This document shows, piece after piece, positions 1 to 8,118 of a stretch of DNA of 64,000 bases. The notes below the pieces were generated by a model. It saw only the letters and a list, made by a program, of their open reading frames with translations, made no database searches and was not told the DNA's origin. The stretch's first letter is position 1; the number at the start of each line of letters is the position of its first letter. Origin of the DNA: Ignavibacteria bacterium UBA2360 (GTDB lineage Bacteria; Bacteroidota; Ignavibacteria; Tepidaquicellales; OLB5); the NCBI GenBank assembly GCA_002344125.1, contig DDTQ01000013.1, positions 79,392-143,391 on the forward strand, given 5' to 3'. A program made the position numbers and the translations under genes.

Positions 1-366
1 CCTGTTTCCTTCTATAACGATATCGCCAATAATAACACGGCTGCCTTCTTCGAGTGTAAGCCCGAGGCTTACCTCTGTGGAATCAAAGTTATATTCGTAA
101 CCGGAAGTTATAATTTTACAGTCAATGAAACCGTAATCCTGGTAAACTTTGATTATGTATCTCTGGTCTATCTCAAACTGCTGCAATGAAAACATTGCGC
201 CGGGCTTGGATGCTGTAAAACTATGAATTTCTTTGTCGGAAAAGAAATTGTTGCCGGCAATATCAAAAGATCTGATCTTCGCCGCTGTTTGTGAATGCAG
301 AGGCGTTAAACAAATAACTCCCAGCAGGAACAGGATTGCCGAAATTTTTTTGTATATTTGTAACAT
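1..366 (-). CDS. Omp85/BamA-like outer membrane assembly protein, N-terminal part
   Basis: The reading frame starts at an ATG at 366 and stays open to the left edge of the window (122 codons), so only the N-terminus is visible. Residues 1-21 form a signal peptide ending at HSQ. What follows resembles POTRA modules: an I-R-S-F-D-I-A-G-N-N-F-F-S strand, a DQRYIIKVYQDYGFIDCKI helix-strand segment, and the beginning of a second unit at GDIVIEGN. This order is typical of BamA/TamA and other surface-antigen proteins that insert or export outer-membrane proteins. Without the C-terminal barrel, BamA cannot be told from TamA-like or Omp85-phospholipase relatives. It is divergent from the gene at 496. 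Confidence 0.72.
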   Translation of the reverse strand, partial: MLQIYKKISAILFLLGVICLTPLHSQTAAKIRSFDIAGNNFFSDKEIHSFTASKPGAMFSLQQFEIDQRYIIKVYQDYGFIDCKIITSGYEYNFDSTEVSLGLTLEEGSRVIIGDIVIEGNR

Positions 367-495
367 TATTCAGCTAATATTTGCGTGATGTATTGAATAT
401 TCAAGTCATTAATAAACCATTCCTTTATCTCCAGCATCAAAACACTGAAACCATTTTATCCCGGTAAGGGTCTAAACTATAAAAATCAATATAGA

Positions 496-2766
496 TTGAA
501 CAATATTCTGTTTTTTACTGTCGTTTTTTTATTCAGCGGGAATTTACTCGCCCGGGATACAACCACAGGAAGATCTGATTCTGTTAATGTTAACATGAAA
601 CCTGAGTTAACAATTTCAAAATGCAAAGCATCTGAAGTTGTCATTGACGGTATCCTGGACGAACCCGTTTGGGAAACCTGCAATACAGCCACTGACTTTG
701 TTGAAATTGAGCCGGGTGATAATCTGCCGGCTTCTGTTAAAACCGATGTCAAAATGACATACGATGAGGATAATCTGTATGTGGCATTTATCTGTTATGA
801 TGACAGGATGTCAAAACTCAGAGTTAACCTTACCGATAGGGATAAAATGTACCAGGATGATTTTGTCGGTATTTTAATTGATACCTATAATGATCATAAG
901 CAGGCGTATGAGATATTTCTGAATCCTTTTGGAATTCAGGGTGATGGTATATGGACAAAGCAGGGTGAAGAAATGAACTTTGATATGCTCTACGAAGCAG
1001 AAGCGAAGATATATAAGGATAAATGGATCGTCGAACTGGCTGTACCATTCAAGAGTATTCGTTTCCCTGATAAAGATGAACAGCAATGGGGTGTGCATAT
1101 AATTAGGACAAGACCGAGGGAAAGCCGTACGCAGTTTTCATGGGCAAAGGTATCAAGAGATAACTCTGAGTTCCTAAGCCAGGCAGGGATAATCAAGGGT
1201 TTTAAAAAGCTGAAAAAAGGCAAGCAGCTTGAGCTTCTTCCGTTTGTGCTGGGTTCGCAATTTGGTTACAGGGAAGATGGATCTGATCCGGGTTCAAAAT
1301 TTATAAATGAAAAGATAAAGGGAGATCTTGGCATTGGTGTCAAATACGGATTTTCTTCCAATCTTACTGGGGAAATTTCAATCAACCCGGATTTTTCACA
1401 GGTTGAAAGCGATGCTGCGCAGATCAGTGTGAATTCTTCTTCAGCAGTCTTCTATCCTGAAAAACGGCCATTTTTCCTTGATGGTGCTAATATATTCAAA
1501 TCTTATATTGATGTTGTTTATACCAGGATGCTTAATAATCCGCTCTATACCGCCAAACTTATCGGAAAAATTGACGATATTGATGTTGGTTATCTTATGG
1601 GGTATGACCAAAACACACCCTTCATTGTTCCGGGCAAATACGGCTCTGATTTTATACTTACTGATCTCAAATCTTTCGGCAATGCTCTCAGACTTAGAAA
1701 AAGCCTGAAGGGTTCATCTTATATAGGCTTCATCGGAACTGACCATGAAACCGGGGATAGTTATAACAGGGTGGTAGGTCTGGATGGTTCATTCAACTTT
1801 GCCGGTAAATACTATTTCAATTGGCAGGCGCTTGGGTATTTTACAAAAGAGCTGAATGATTCAGCAATATACAGCAATTCAACCGCAATTAATTCCGTGG
1901 GCAATGACGCGGGTTTCAACGGTGAGAGCCTTTCAGGCTTTGGCGGTACCTTCGCTCTTGTAAGAAGCTCAAGGAACTGGAATGGGGAAGTCTTTCTTAA
2001 TATCGCGCCGCCTGAAGCCAGACGCGAACTTGGTTACATGAGCAAAAATGACTTCAGAGAGCTGGGTATGTGGCACGGCTACACAATATATCCGCATAAT
2101 TCTGTTTTCTTAAGGATTGAACCAAACTTTAACACGGGGGTTCAATATTCCTATGACGGAAAAATTAAGGAGCAATGGCTGGTACCGCAGTTCTATATAC
2201 AGTTCAAACACCAGATCAATCTTAGTGGCGGCTACCTGGCTATAAATAATGAGAACTACTACGATGTCTATCACAAGAATGTGAACAGGGGATGGCTCAA
2301 CATAAATATTAACACCAGCTCTTTTGTGACCGGTGGAGCCTTCTACGAGCTCGGAAAGTATATTGTCAGGTTTGAAGAACCTTCTTATATTGGCTGGGGA
2401 TTCAATGCCGAAGCCTGGATGACAATTAAACCGATCAACAACCTTGTACTTGAAAACAACTACAGCTATTTCGAGCTTTCAAAAGAAAAAAGCGCTGAAA
2501 AATTATATTCAGGGTATATCTTCAGGAACAAAACCTCATTCCAGTTTACCAGGAGATTCTTTCTTAGGCTTGTTATGCAATATGATTCCTTCAACAGGAG
2601 TTTTGATATTGATCCCTTGTTCAGCTATAAATGGAATCCGTTCACCATATTTTATATCGGATCAACGCACAACCTTGCCGATATTGGTAAATCTCAAAAC
2701 CACGGAAGATTTCTGGAAACACAAAGACAATTCTTCGCCAAATTTCAATACCTTTTTAAAATGTGA
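496..2766 (+). CDS. CBM9-like domain / DUF5916 outer membrane protein
   Basis: 756 residues. The first codon is TTG at 496; no in-frame ATG precedes the signal peptide (residues 1-20, ending LLARD), and the first internal ATG would remove it, so TTG is preferred. Residues about 35-200 resemble family 9 carbohydrate-binding modules (VVIDGILDEPVWE, then DNLYVAFICYDD). The remainder has the DUF5916 signature (INPDFSQVESDA, then VFYPEKRPFFLDGANIF) followed by alternating aromatic strands that probably form a beta-barrel. The substrate is unknown; the family is common in Bacteroidota and usually annotated only by its domains. It is a single gene, followed by a hairpin at 2809-2846. Confidence 0.88.
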   Translation: MNNILFFTVVFLFSGNLLARDTTTGRSDSVNVNMKPELTISKCKASEVVIDGILDEPVWETCNTATDFVEIEPGDNLPASVKTDVKMTYDEDNLYVAFICYDDRMSKLRVNLTDRDKMYQDDFVGILIDTYNDHKQAYEIFLNPFGIQGDGIWTKQGEEMNFDMLYEAEAKIYKDKWIVELAVPFKSIRFPDKDEQQWGVHIIRTRPRESRTQFSWAKVSRDNSEFLSQAGIIKGFKKLKKGKQLELLPFVLGSQFGYREDGSDPGSKFINEKIKGDLGIGVKYGFSSNLTGEISINPDFSQVESDAAQISVNSSSAVFYPEKRPFFLDGANIFKSYIDVVYTRMLNNPLYTAKLIGKIDDIDVGYLMGYDQNTPFIVPGKYGSDFILTDLKSFGNALRLRKSLKGSSYIGFIGTDHETGDSYNRVVGLDGSFNFAGKYYFNWQALGYFTKELNDSAIYSNSTAINSVGNDAGFNGESLSGFGGTFALVRSSRNWNGEVFLNIAPPEARRELGYMSKNDFRELGMWHGYTIYPHNSVFLRIEPNFNTGVQYSYDGKIKEQWLVPQFYIQFKHQINLSGGYLAINNENYYDVYHKNVNRGWLNININTSSFVTGGAFYELGKYIVRFEEPSYIGWGFNAEAWMTIKPINNLVLENNYSYFELSKEKSAEKLYSGYIFRNKTSFQFTRRFFLRLVMQYDSFNRSFDIDPLFSYKWNPFTIFYIGSTHNLADIGKSQNHGRFLETQRQFFAKFQYLFKM

Positions 2767-2808
2767 TCTATTGAATTCTGTTATAAGAGTTACTTGATTT
2801 TTAAAGTG

Positions 2809-2846
2809 AAACGGAGTATCGTTTGTTGAAAATGATGCTCCGTTTT
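2809..2846. terminator. Hairpin between convergent genes
   Basis: A 12-bp stem (AAACGGAGTATC paired with GATGCTCCGTTT, one G-T pair) has a 13-nt loop. It follows the DUF5916 gene (stop at 2766) and, on the other strand, begins inside the stop codon of the 44-residue gene at 2845-2979. It probably ends transcripts from both sides, although the T-runs are short. Confidence 0.6.
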
Positions 2847-2979
2847 ACTTTGCTACTACACTCAGAAGATTCTGAACTGTTCCGTACAATGACCAAAAAT
2901 ACTGTACATTGTAAAATAATATGTATAGTATAACTATACTTACCTGAAACATCGAGATTACAAAATTTACTGCTTTCAT
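2845..2979 (-). CDS. Putative 44-residue single-span membrane protein
   Basis: This short frame begins at an ATG at 2979 (MKAVNFVISMFQVS...) and ends with TAA at 2845-2847. Residues 5-27 are strongly hydrophobic and could cross the membrane once; the tail is short and polar and ends VVAK. Support comes from context: a promoter-like TTG-N20-TAATTTTG lies 39-69 nt upstream (3018-3048), a purine-rich AAGGGAAAGA precedes the ATG, and a hairpin begins in the stop codon. Promoter, start, stop and hairpin are thus all present within about 240 bases that are otherwise empty. I do not recognise the protein and assign no function. Conservation in relatives would decide whether it is real. Confidence 0.5.
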   Translation of the reverse strand: MKAVNFVISMFQVSIVILYILFYNVQYFWSLYGTVQNLLSVVAK

Positions 2980-3017
2980 TATTCTTTCCCTTATTATTAC
3001 TACTGTTTTATACTACT

Positions 3018-3048
3018 CAAAATTAAGGGTTTCGGTTAGTTTTCTCAA
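3018..3048 (-). promoter_or_regulatory. Promoter candidate for the 44-residue gene
   Basis: Read on the minus strand, TTG (3048-3046) is followed after 20 nt by TAATTTTG (3025-3018), matching the Bacteroidota vegetative pattern TTG-N19/21-TAnnTTTG. The ATG at 2979 lies about 38 nt downstream of the -7 element. Confidence 0.5.
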
Positions 3049-3160
3049 TACCATGTATTAGGGATATTAGCGAATAATACTGCAAATATGCGGATTCATA
3101 GCTATAATGACAATATTTGCATAAAAGTGACTACACGATATACGGTATCCCTGAAATTGA

Positions 3161-3185
3161 AAAAGCCGGATATAATCCGGCTTTT
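3161..3185 (-). terminator. Rho-independent terminator after the 3216-4517 gene
   Basis: An 11-bp stem AAAAGCCGGAT/ATCCGGCTTTT around a 3-nt loop gives, on the minus strand, a GC-rich hairpin followed by a T-run. It begins 30 nt past the stop codon at 3216. Confidence 0.8.
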
Positions 3186-3215
3186 GGGGAATAAATTATT
3201 ATGCTTTTCCAGAGC

Positions 3216-4517
3216 TTATTTTGTTAATATCATTTTGTTTGTTTCTGAATATGAAGTTGATCCGTCATTAAATCGCAGCACGTAGAAGTAAATTCCGCTT
3301 GCCAATCCGCTCGCTTCAAAACTAACTGAAAAGCTGCCTGCGGCTTGATTGGAATTTACCAGCGTTTTAACTGCCTTGCCTGTCATATCGTACACTGTCA
3401 AATTGACGTCTCCTGCATTTTGTAAAGTGTAATTAACAGTGGTTACAGGGTTAAACGGATTCGGATAGTTCCTTAGGCTTCCGGGAGCATTCTGAATACG
3501 TTTGTTTGAAGCCAGTTGTACTGCCGCAGGTAAACTCCAGTTTAAGCCGCCGTTGGTTGTATAAAGCAGCGAGTCAGTTGTGCCTCCGGTAATGCCAAAA
3601 ACACTGCTGCCAAAAGACATTGCATTGAGATACTGTGTTACAGGGGTGGAAATCACATTCCAGTTCACGCCGCTGTCTGTTGAACGAACAACCTTACCCT
3701 GTGATGTTGTACCTATAAGAGTCGATTGGTCAATAAATTCAATTTGGTACAGCTCCGTATTAACACCTGATGAAATTACACTCCATGAATTCCCGCGGTT
3801 TGTCGAGCGCAGTATCTTGCCCGTTTCTGTTCCGCAAATTACCGTATTTTCGTAAGATGTGATCGAAAGGATATCTTCCTGTACCGGAAGTGTTACGGTG
3901 AACCAATCAACCATGTTTGTGCTTGCTATACAAGCGCCGTTTTGGCCGACTGCAATTATATTAATGACCCTGGATGAAGCTGGCGGCATTGAGATCAAAC
4001 TGTTAAGATCCGGTGAAGTATTCAGCTGTACCTGCCCCCAGGTTATGCCCTGATCGGTAGATTTAATTAGTGTGCCGTTATTGCCGCATATGTAATAGTT
4101 GTTTTGATCGTAGATCAGTATATCATGCAGATCTTCCATTGAATATTCAGTTTTAATATCCCAGGAATTACCTTCATCTGTAGTGCGCATTATGACGCCG
4201 TTGCTTCCGGCGGTAAGTATTATGTTGTTTTCTGTATTATCTGCTATGTAAGATGTCATCTTGCCGGTATGGAGTACATTTGTTAAATTACCTGAAATAT
4301 CTACCCAGTTCACACCGCCGTTAATTGACTTCATGATCAGTCCGTTTTCACCAGTCAACAGCGCGGTTTTCCCGTCCTTAAAGCTAATATCAGTGATTAT
4401 ACCGGCTGTTTGAGAAATGACCTCAACCGAAAAAAGTAACAGAATGCAAAGGGTGTATCTAAATTTTTTTGCACGTAAAGATGAACATGGATGGTTTGTT
4501 GTTGTATTTTCAGACAT
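3216..4517 (-). CDS. Ycf48-like propeller protein with T9SS sorting domain (433 aa)
   Basis: A secreted surface protein. Residues about 18-36 are a hydrophobic export signal (ILLLFSVEVISQ) preceded by an unusually long polar N-region; no internal Met offers a shorter start. Residues about 40-330 are repeats of the Ycf48/BNR type (TTDEGNSWD, STDQGITW, STNRGNSWS, STDSGVNWN, TTNGGLNWS), a fold that makes a beta-propeller. Residues about 350-433 are a T9SS type A sorting domain (NYPNPFNPVTTVNY, VYDMTGKAVKTLV, SGIYFYVLRF, ending MILTK), predicted to be cleaved when the protein is attached to the surface. It is paralogous to the genes at 4644 and 8119. Its ligand or enzymatic role is unknown. Confidence 0.9.
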   Translation of the reverse strand: MSENTTTNHPCSSLRAKKFRYTLCILLLFSVEVISQTAGIITDISFKDGKTALLTGENGLIMKSINGGVNWVDISGNLTNVLHTGKMTSYIADNTENNIILTAGSNGVIMRTTDEGNSWDIKTEYSMEDLHDILIYDQNNYYICGNNGTLIKSTDQGITWGQVQLNTSPDLNSLISMPPASSRVINIIAVGQNGACIASTNMVDWFTVTLPVQEDILSITSYENTVICGTETGKILRSTNRGNSWSVISSGVNTELYQIEFIDQSTLIGTTSQGKVVRSTDSGVNWNVISTPVTQYLNAMSFGSSVFGITGGTTDSLLYTTNGGLNWSLPAAVQLASNKRIQNAPGSLRNYPNPFNPVTTVNYTLQNAGDVNLTVYDMTGKAVKTLVNSNQAAGSFSVSFEASGLASGIYFYVLRFNDGSTSYSETNKMILTK

Positions 4518-4564
4518 CAGGGTACTTATTTATGGTTTAACGTTTCATTTTTTGTTTAAACAAT

Positions 4565-4595
4565 AAAACGCCGGCAAGTAAATGCCGGCGCTTTT
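4565..4595 (-). terminator. Rho-independent terminator after the 4644-5930 gene
   Basis: An 8-bp GC-rich stem CGCCGGCA/TGCCGGCG with a 6-nt loop, followed on the minus strand by GTTTTATTG. It lies 49 nt past the stop at 4644 and upstream of the next paralog, so the two paralogs are probably separate transcripts. Confidence 0.8.
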
Positions 4596-4643
4596 AAATG
4601 GTTAGATTGATGATTTAAATATCTAATAACCATTTTAATAGAA

Positions 4644-5930
4644 TTACTTGGTTAAGATCATTCTCATTGTTTTGGTAATTTCATTAACGCCGGTGTTCAC
4701 CCTCAAAACGTAGAAGTATATTCCGCTTGCAAGGTTTGAAGCGTTAAAGTTAACTGAATATGTGCCTGCATTCTGGAATGAATTTACCAGGGTTCTTACT
4801 TCTCTGCCTGTCATATCGTAAATTTTTATGTTTACACTGGCATTATCATTAATAGCATAGCTGATAACAGTTGAAGGATTGAACGGGTTCGGATAGTTCT
4901 GGCTGAGTTCAATTTTTTCCTTTTTTACTGTGCTCAGGCTGTTGTTTGCCAGGGATTCAACCCATGTCATTCCGCCGTCAATTGTGTAAAGTTCGGTTCC
5001 GTTTTCGCCGGTTGTTATACCGAAGTCACTTGTGCCGAAACTTACTGAAAAGAGATCATTTGTTGTCGGGGTCTGAATAGAAGTCCAGTTATCACCAAGA
5101 TCACTGCTCATGAGCACCAAGCCGTCTTCAGCGGAAGCCAGCATATCCTGTTTATTTTCGTTACTTACATATTTCAAAGAGTAAATGTCAAGTGTTGTGC
5201 CTGAGTTCATTGTTACCCATGATAGCCCGCCGTCAATTGATTTGATTATCTGGCCATCATCGCCTGCTGCAACTACTGTCTGGTCATTTGCGAAAATTAC
5301 TGCGTTTATATCTCTGTTAATATTGCTTTCAACCCGAGTCCATGTTGTACCAAGATCCATACTTACCATCACAATTCCGTTGTCACCAACAATTACCGGC
5401 AATCTTTTGTTGGAATACGGGTTATCTGACATCAGAGCTATCATTCTAAGATTCTCTTCTGTGCCTGTCAGGATTGGTGACCAGGTTTCCCCAAGATCAT
5501 ATGATACTAATAGCGTACCGTTATTTCCGCAAACGTAAACTTCACTTTCGTTTCTTATTGTAACATAGTTCAGGTTTTCTGTCGTACCTGCATTTAGTAT
5601 GCTCCAGTTTAGACCGCTGTTATCAGATTTTAAGATAACGCCGTTCTCTCCGCAGGCGAACTGCACAACATTTGTTGTGCCTCGTTTATCTGTATAAGTG
5701 TAACTATCATTGCTGAATAGTACATTCGTGATACCGGGGTCCTGCATTGACCAGTTCAATCCGCCGTCTTCTGTGCGCATTACAAGTCCATCCTGGCCTA
5801 CCATTGTTGCGGTAGTTGAGTTTTCAAACTTCACGCTGAATTGGTTCACCGGTGTTTGAGAAAATATCTTAACTGCCGTCAAAATAAAAAATACTGCTGA
5901 TAATGTGATGATTGTTTTACTGAGTTTCAT
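4644..5930 (-). CDS. Ycf48-like propeller protein with T9SS sorting domain (428 aa)
   Basis: Residues 1-25 form a signal peptide (VFFILTAVKIFSQ). About six Ycf48-type repeats follow (TEDGGLNWS, SDNSGLNWS, SYDLGETWS, SMDLGTTWT, SIDGGLSWV, TIDGGMTWV), with GENGV/GNNGT/GDNGI turns between strands, predicting a beta-propeller. The last ~80 residues are a T9SS type A sorting domain (NYPNPFNPSTVISY, SGIYFYVLRVN, ending MRMILTK). It shares organisation and sequence with the proteins at 3216 and 8119. In photosynthetic organisms Ycf48 assists photosystem II assembly, but these exported repeats share only the fold and nothing in the locus suggests photosynthesis. A promoter-like element is at 6063-6093. 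Confidence 0.9.
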   Translation of the reverse strand: MKLSKTIITLSAVFFILTAVKIFSQTPVNQFSVKFENSTTATMVGQDGLVMRTEDGGLNWSMQDPGITNVLFSNDSYTYTDKRGTTNVVQFACGENGVILKSDNSGLNWSILNAGTTENLNYVTIRNESEVYVCGNNGTLLVSYDLGETWSPILTGTEENLRMIALMSDNPYSNKRLPVIVGDNGIVMVSMDLGTTWTRVESNINRDINAVIFANDQTVVAAGDDGQIIKSIDGGLSWVTMNSGTTLDIYSLKYVSNENKQDMLASAEDGLVLMSSDLGDNWTSIQTPTTNDLFSVSFGTSDFGITTGENGTELYTIDGGMTWVESLANNSLSTVKKEKIELSQNYPNPFNPSTVISYAINDNASVNIKIYDMTGREVRTLVNSFQNAGTYSVNFNASNLASGIYFYVLRVNTGVNEITKTMRMILTK

Positions 5931-6062
5931 TTAGAATCTCTCTTTCATAGGGTTTAATTTAAAAATGTGTAATTATACAGGGTTCTCTTTTTTAGAATTC
6001 CTGAATAGTCTGTTAATTTATTTCTGTAAACTTAAAATGTAAGTGTTCATTTTCGTTCTTTA

Positions 6063-6093
6063 CAAATATAGCCCTAAAGAGGTGAGATGACAA
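6063..6093 (-). promoter_or_regulatory. Promoter candidate for the 4644-5930 gene
   Basis: On the minus strand, TTG (6093-6091), 20-nt spacer, TATATTTG (6070-6063). The leader to the ATG at 5930 would be about 125 nt. Confidence 0.55.
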
Positions 6094-6194
6094 TAACGTT
6101 TTTCGTTACTTTTCGGGGAAGACAATATAAAGCAGGATATAAGGCCGGAAACTGAAAAAGCGGTTTATTCGGAGCTTGCTTCCATTTCTGTTAA

Positions 6195-6214
6195 CCCCGG
6201 CTTTTAAGCCGGGG
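6195..6214. repeat. 20-bp palindrome, CCCCGGCTTTTAAGCCGGGG family, copy 1
   Basis: A perfect palindrome. The same 20 bp, with shared flanks TAA on the left and ATATTG on the right, recurs at 9566-9585. Both copies lie between T9SS cargo genes. It resembles a REP-type dispersed palindrome more than a terminator, as no T-run follows. Confidence 0.75.
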
Positions 6215-6327
6215 ATATTGTTGTTCCAAAATTAAATGAAGCATTAAAGCTGGCTCAGTTTTGATAAAGTGATTCTTTTAGATAGAAAGTAATTCACTGT
6301 CTATTTGTTAAACTTGAGACTATTAAA

Positions 6328-7785
6328 TTATTTCGCCAATATCATTTTAACCGTTTTGCTGAAATTTCCTGCGCTGATAGTATAAAAATACACTCCGCTT
6401 GAAAGATTTGAAGCGTTGAAGTTAACTGTGTGATTACCGGCTGCCATTTCTGCGTTTACCAGAACAGCGGCTTCTTTACCGGTCATATCGTAAACTCTGA
6501 TGCTTACTTTTGAATCAACAGGAAGGCTGAAATCTATCTTTGTTGAAGGATTGAACGGGTTCGGGTAATTTTGTGAAATTGAATATTCCGCTGGAATACC
6601 GGTATTAACAGGTGAATTGTCGCCGCCTGTATAACCTGTTGAGCTGATCTCTGTTTTGGAACCGGTAAACGGATTACCGAATTCAGGGTTAAATGTGAAT
6701 TCAAAACCGTTCTTTATGATCTCAAACCTGTTAACAATTACGGGGCAGTTTACATTCAAATTCCTCTGTAATGTAATTGAGTTCTTTAACTCAAATTTTT
6801 CAAGGTTTGAAGGGAAAACCAATTCACCTGAGCCTGTAATGTTCTGTGTACCTGCGCCTGTGAAGATCACTTTAAACCTGCTGCCTGTTTCATCTGAAAA
6901 TTTCAATGAACCTTCTGCGTTAACATTACCATGAATACTGAATGTTGGTGTATATGAAGAATTTGTGTTCTTGATAGTTAAAGAACCACCCGCTTTTACA
7001 GTCAGATTATTGATATTTATGTCTGAATTACATGATTCCGTCAAACTTACCGCAGTACCTGATTCTATGGTAAGATCTGCGATGCTTCTGCCTGAGATCT
7101 GCAATGAAGCGATATTTGTTATTACCAGATTACTTGATGTTTCAAATAATACTTTTGAATTGGGAGCGTTTACACCGAATGGATTCACTGCATTTGAGTG
7201 ATTGATCCTGAATGATGATCCGCTTTCAAATACTACTGCATTGCTTACGCCAATTGTGTTGAAAATACTGCCGGGGCACTGCTGGGTAAAAACTGAACCC
7301 TGTTTGAACTTAAGTGCCATTGCGTCTGCGGCGTTTATGTAATGGGCAATTGAGCCTTCAAAACTTAAATTACCTTTTATCTCTCCGGTTGCCCCTGTTC
7401 CTAAGTAAACATTCAATGAAGGGTCATTTCCGGTTATTTTTAAACTTGAACCTGTTTCAACTACAAGATCCTCTCCGGCTGCGCCTTTAATTGTAACTAA
7501 TTTTGCATTTCCGCTTGCCGGTGAAAGAATAAGATTAGTGTTATTCTTTACGATCAATTGACCGATCGTTACCTGGTAAACATTGGTTACGTTAAGTGTT
7601 CCGGAATTCTCAAATACCAGTATATCTGTAACAAGACCTATCTGGCGAAAAGGGGTCCAGTTACCGGCAGTTGAAAAATTGGAATTAACAGAACCGTTCC
7701 ATGTATAAACTGTCTGCGAATTTGTAAAATCAGCTAAAATTAAAAAAAGAAGTAAAAATGAGAAGAGTTTTGTAGTTTTGTTCAT
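6328..7785 (-). CDS. Secreted beta-rich protein with T9SS sorting domain (485 aa)
   Basis: Residues 1-23 are a signal peptide (LLLFLILADFTNSQ). The next segment opens with TWNGSVNSNFSTAGNWTP, a start often seen in Bacteroidota surface proteins of beta-helix or autotransporter-like repeat type. It continues with short strands rich in Ser, Thr, Asn and Val (LIVKNNTNLIL, VVETGSSLKI, LTVKAGGSLTIK), consistent with a right-handed beta-helix. The last ~85 residues are a T9SS type A sorting domain (NYPNPFNPSTKIDF, VYDMTGKEAAVLVN, SGVYFYTI, ending MILAK). No catalytic motif is visible; adhesion or a structural surface role would be a guess. The upstream region closely resembles that of the 16652-19279 gene. 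Confidence 0.87.
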   Translation of the reverse strand: MNKTTKLFSFLLLFLILADFTNSQTVYTWNGSVNSNFSTAGNWTPFRQIGLVTDILVFENSGTLNVTNVYQVTIGQLIVKNNTNLILSPASGNAKLVTIKGAAGEDLVVETGSSLKITGNDPSLNVYLGTGATGEIKGNLSFEGSIAHYINAADAMALKFKQGSVFTQQCPGSIFNTIGVSNAVVFESGSSFRINHSNAVNPFGVNAPNSKVLFETSSNLVITNIASLQISGRSIADLTIESGTAVSLTESCNSDININNLTVKAGGSLTIKNTNSSYTPTFSIHGNVNAEGSLKFSDETGSRFKVIFTGAGTQNITGSGELVFPSNLEKFELKNSITLQRNLNVNCPVIVNRFEIIKNGFEFTFNPEFGNPFTGSKTEISSTGYTGGDNSPVNTGIPAEYSISQNYPNPFNPSTKIDFSLPVDSKVSIRVYDMTGKEAAVLVNAEMAAGNHTVNFNASNLSSGVYFYTISAGNFSKTVKMILAK

Positions 7786-7848
7786 TTGAAAAGATTAGTT
7801 TTTATTTAATTAATAATCTTTTCTGCTTTTTCCCTTACTAATTATGTA

Positions 7849-7880
7849 CAAATATAGCTTGTTGGGTACATACGAAACAA
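7849..7880 (-). promoter_or_regulatory. Promoter candidate for the 6328-7785 gene
   Basis: On the minus strand, TTG (7880-7878), 21-nt spacer, TATATTTG (7856-7849). The downstream leader, including TAATAATCTTTTCTGC in its + strand reading, is nearly repeated before the gene at 19279. Confidence 0.55.
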
Positions 7881-8033
7881 TTAATCAAAAGTGTATTTTT
7901 TACTCACTTATAGCCCGACGTTATCCCTAAAACTACTACTTGTTTCTCGGGTTTATAGTTAGGCTATATTTTCTCTGAAATTACATAATGCTGTAATTCT
8001 TTGTAGGAATTTTAGAATTGTTGAATATAAAGA

Positions 8034-8060
8034 AAAACGCCGCTCTTTCAAGCGGCGTTA
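8034..8060 (-). terminator. Rho-independent terminator after the 8119-9363 gene
   Basis: A perfect 9-bp stem AACGCCGCT/AGCGGCGTT with a 6-nt loop. On the minus strand the second arm runs into TTTTTC. It lies about 60 nt after the stop at 8119. Confidence 0.8.
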
Positions 8061-8118
8061 GCAGTAACAATACGAAGGAAGAACAAGAATCGTTCCGGCG
8101 AAAGGGTAGAAATTTCCT

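Larger units (their letters stand above)
5931..6327. other. Intergenic region with promoter, palindrome and coding-like remnant
   Basis: No intact gene is seen. The left part holds the promoter candidate of the 4644-5930 gene (6063-6093). The right part holds a perfect palindrome (6195-6214) inside a stretch (6121-6264) that would read as protein on the plus strand apart from a TAA in the palindrome. No terminator hairpin is evident for the gene whose stop is at 6328, unless this palindrome serves. Confidence 0.6.
7786..8118. other. Intergenic region: promoter and terminator only
   Basis: It holds the promoter candidate of the 6328-7785 gene (7849-7880) and the terminator of the 8119-9363 gene (8034-8060). 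I see nothing else. Confidence 0.6.

Noticed and set aside
3088..3285. 65-residue plus-strand frame
   Set aside because: It overlaps the terminator and the 3' end of the Ycf48-like gene on the other strand; composition is that of an antisense frame and no promoter or ribosome site is visible.
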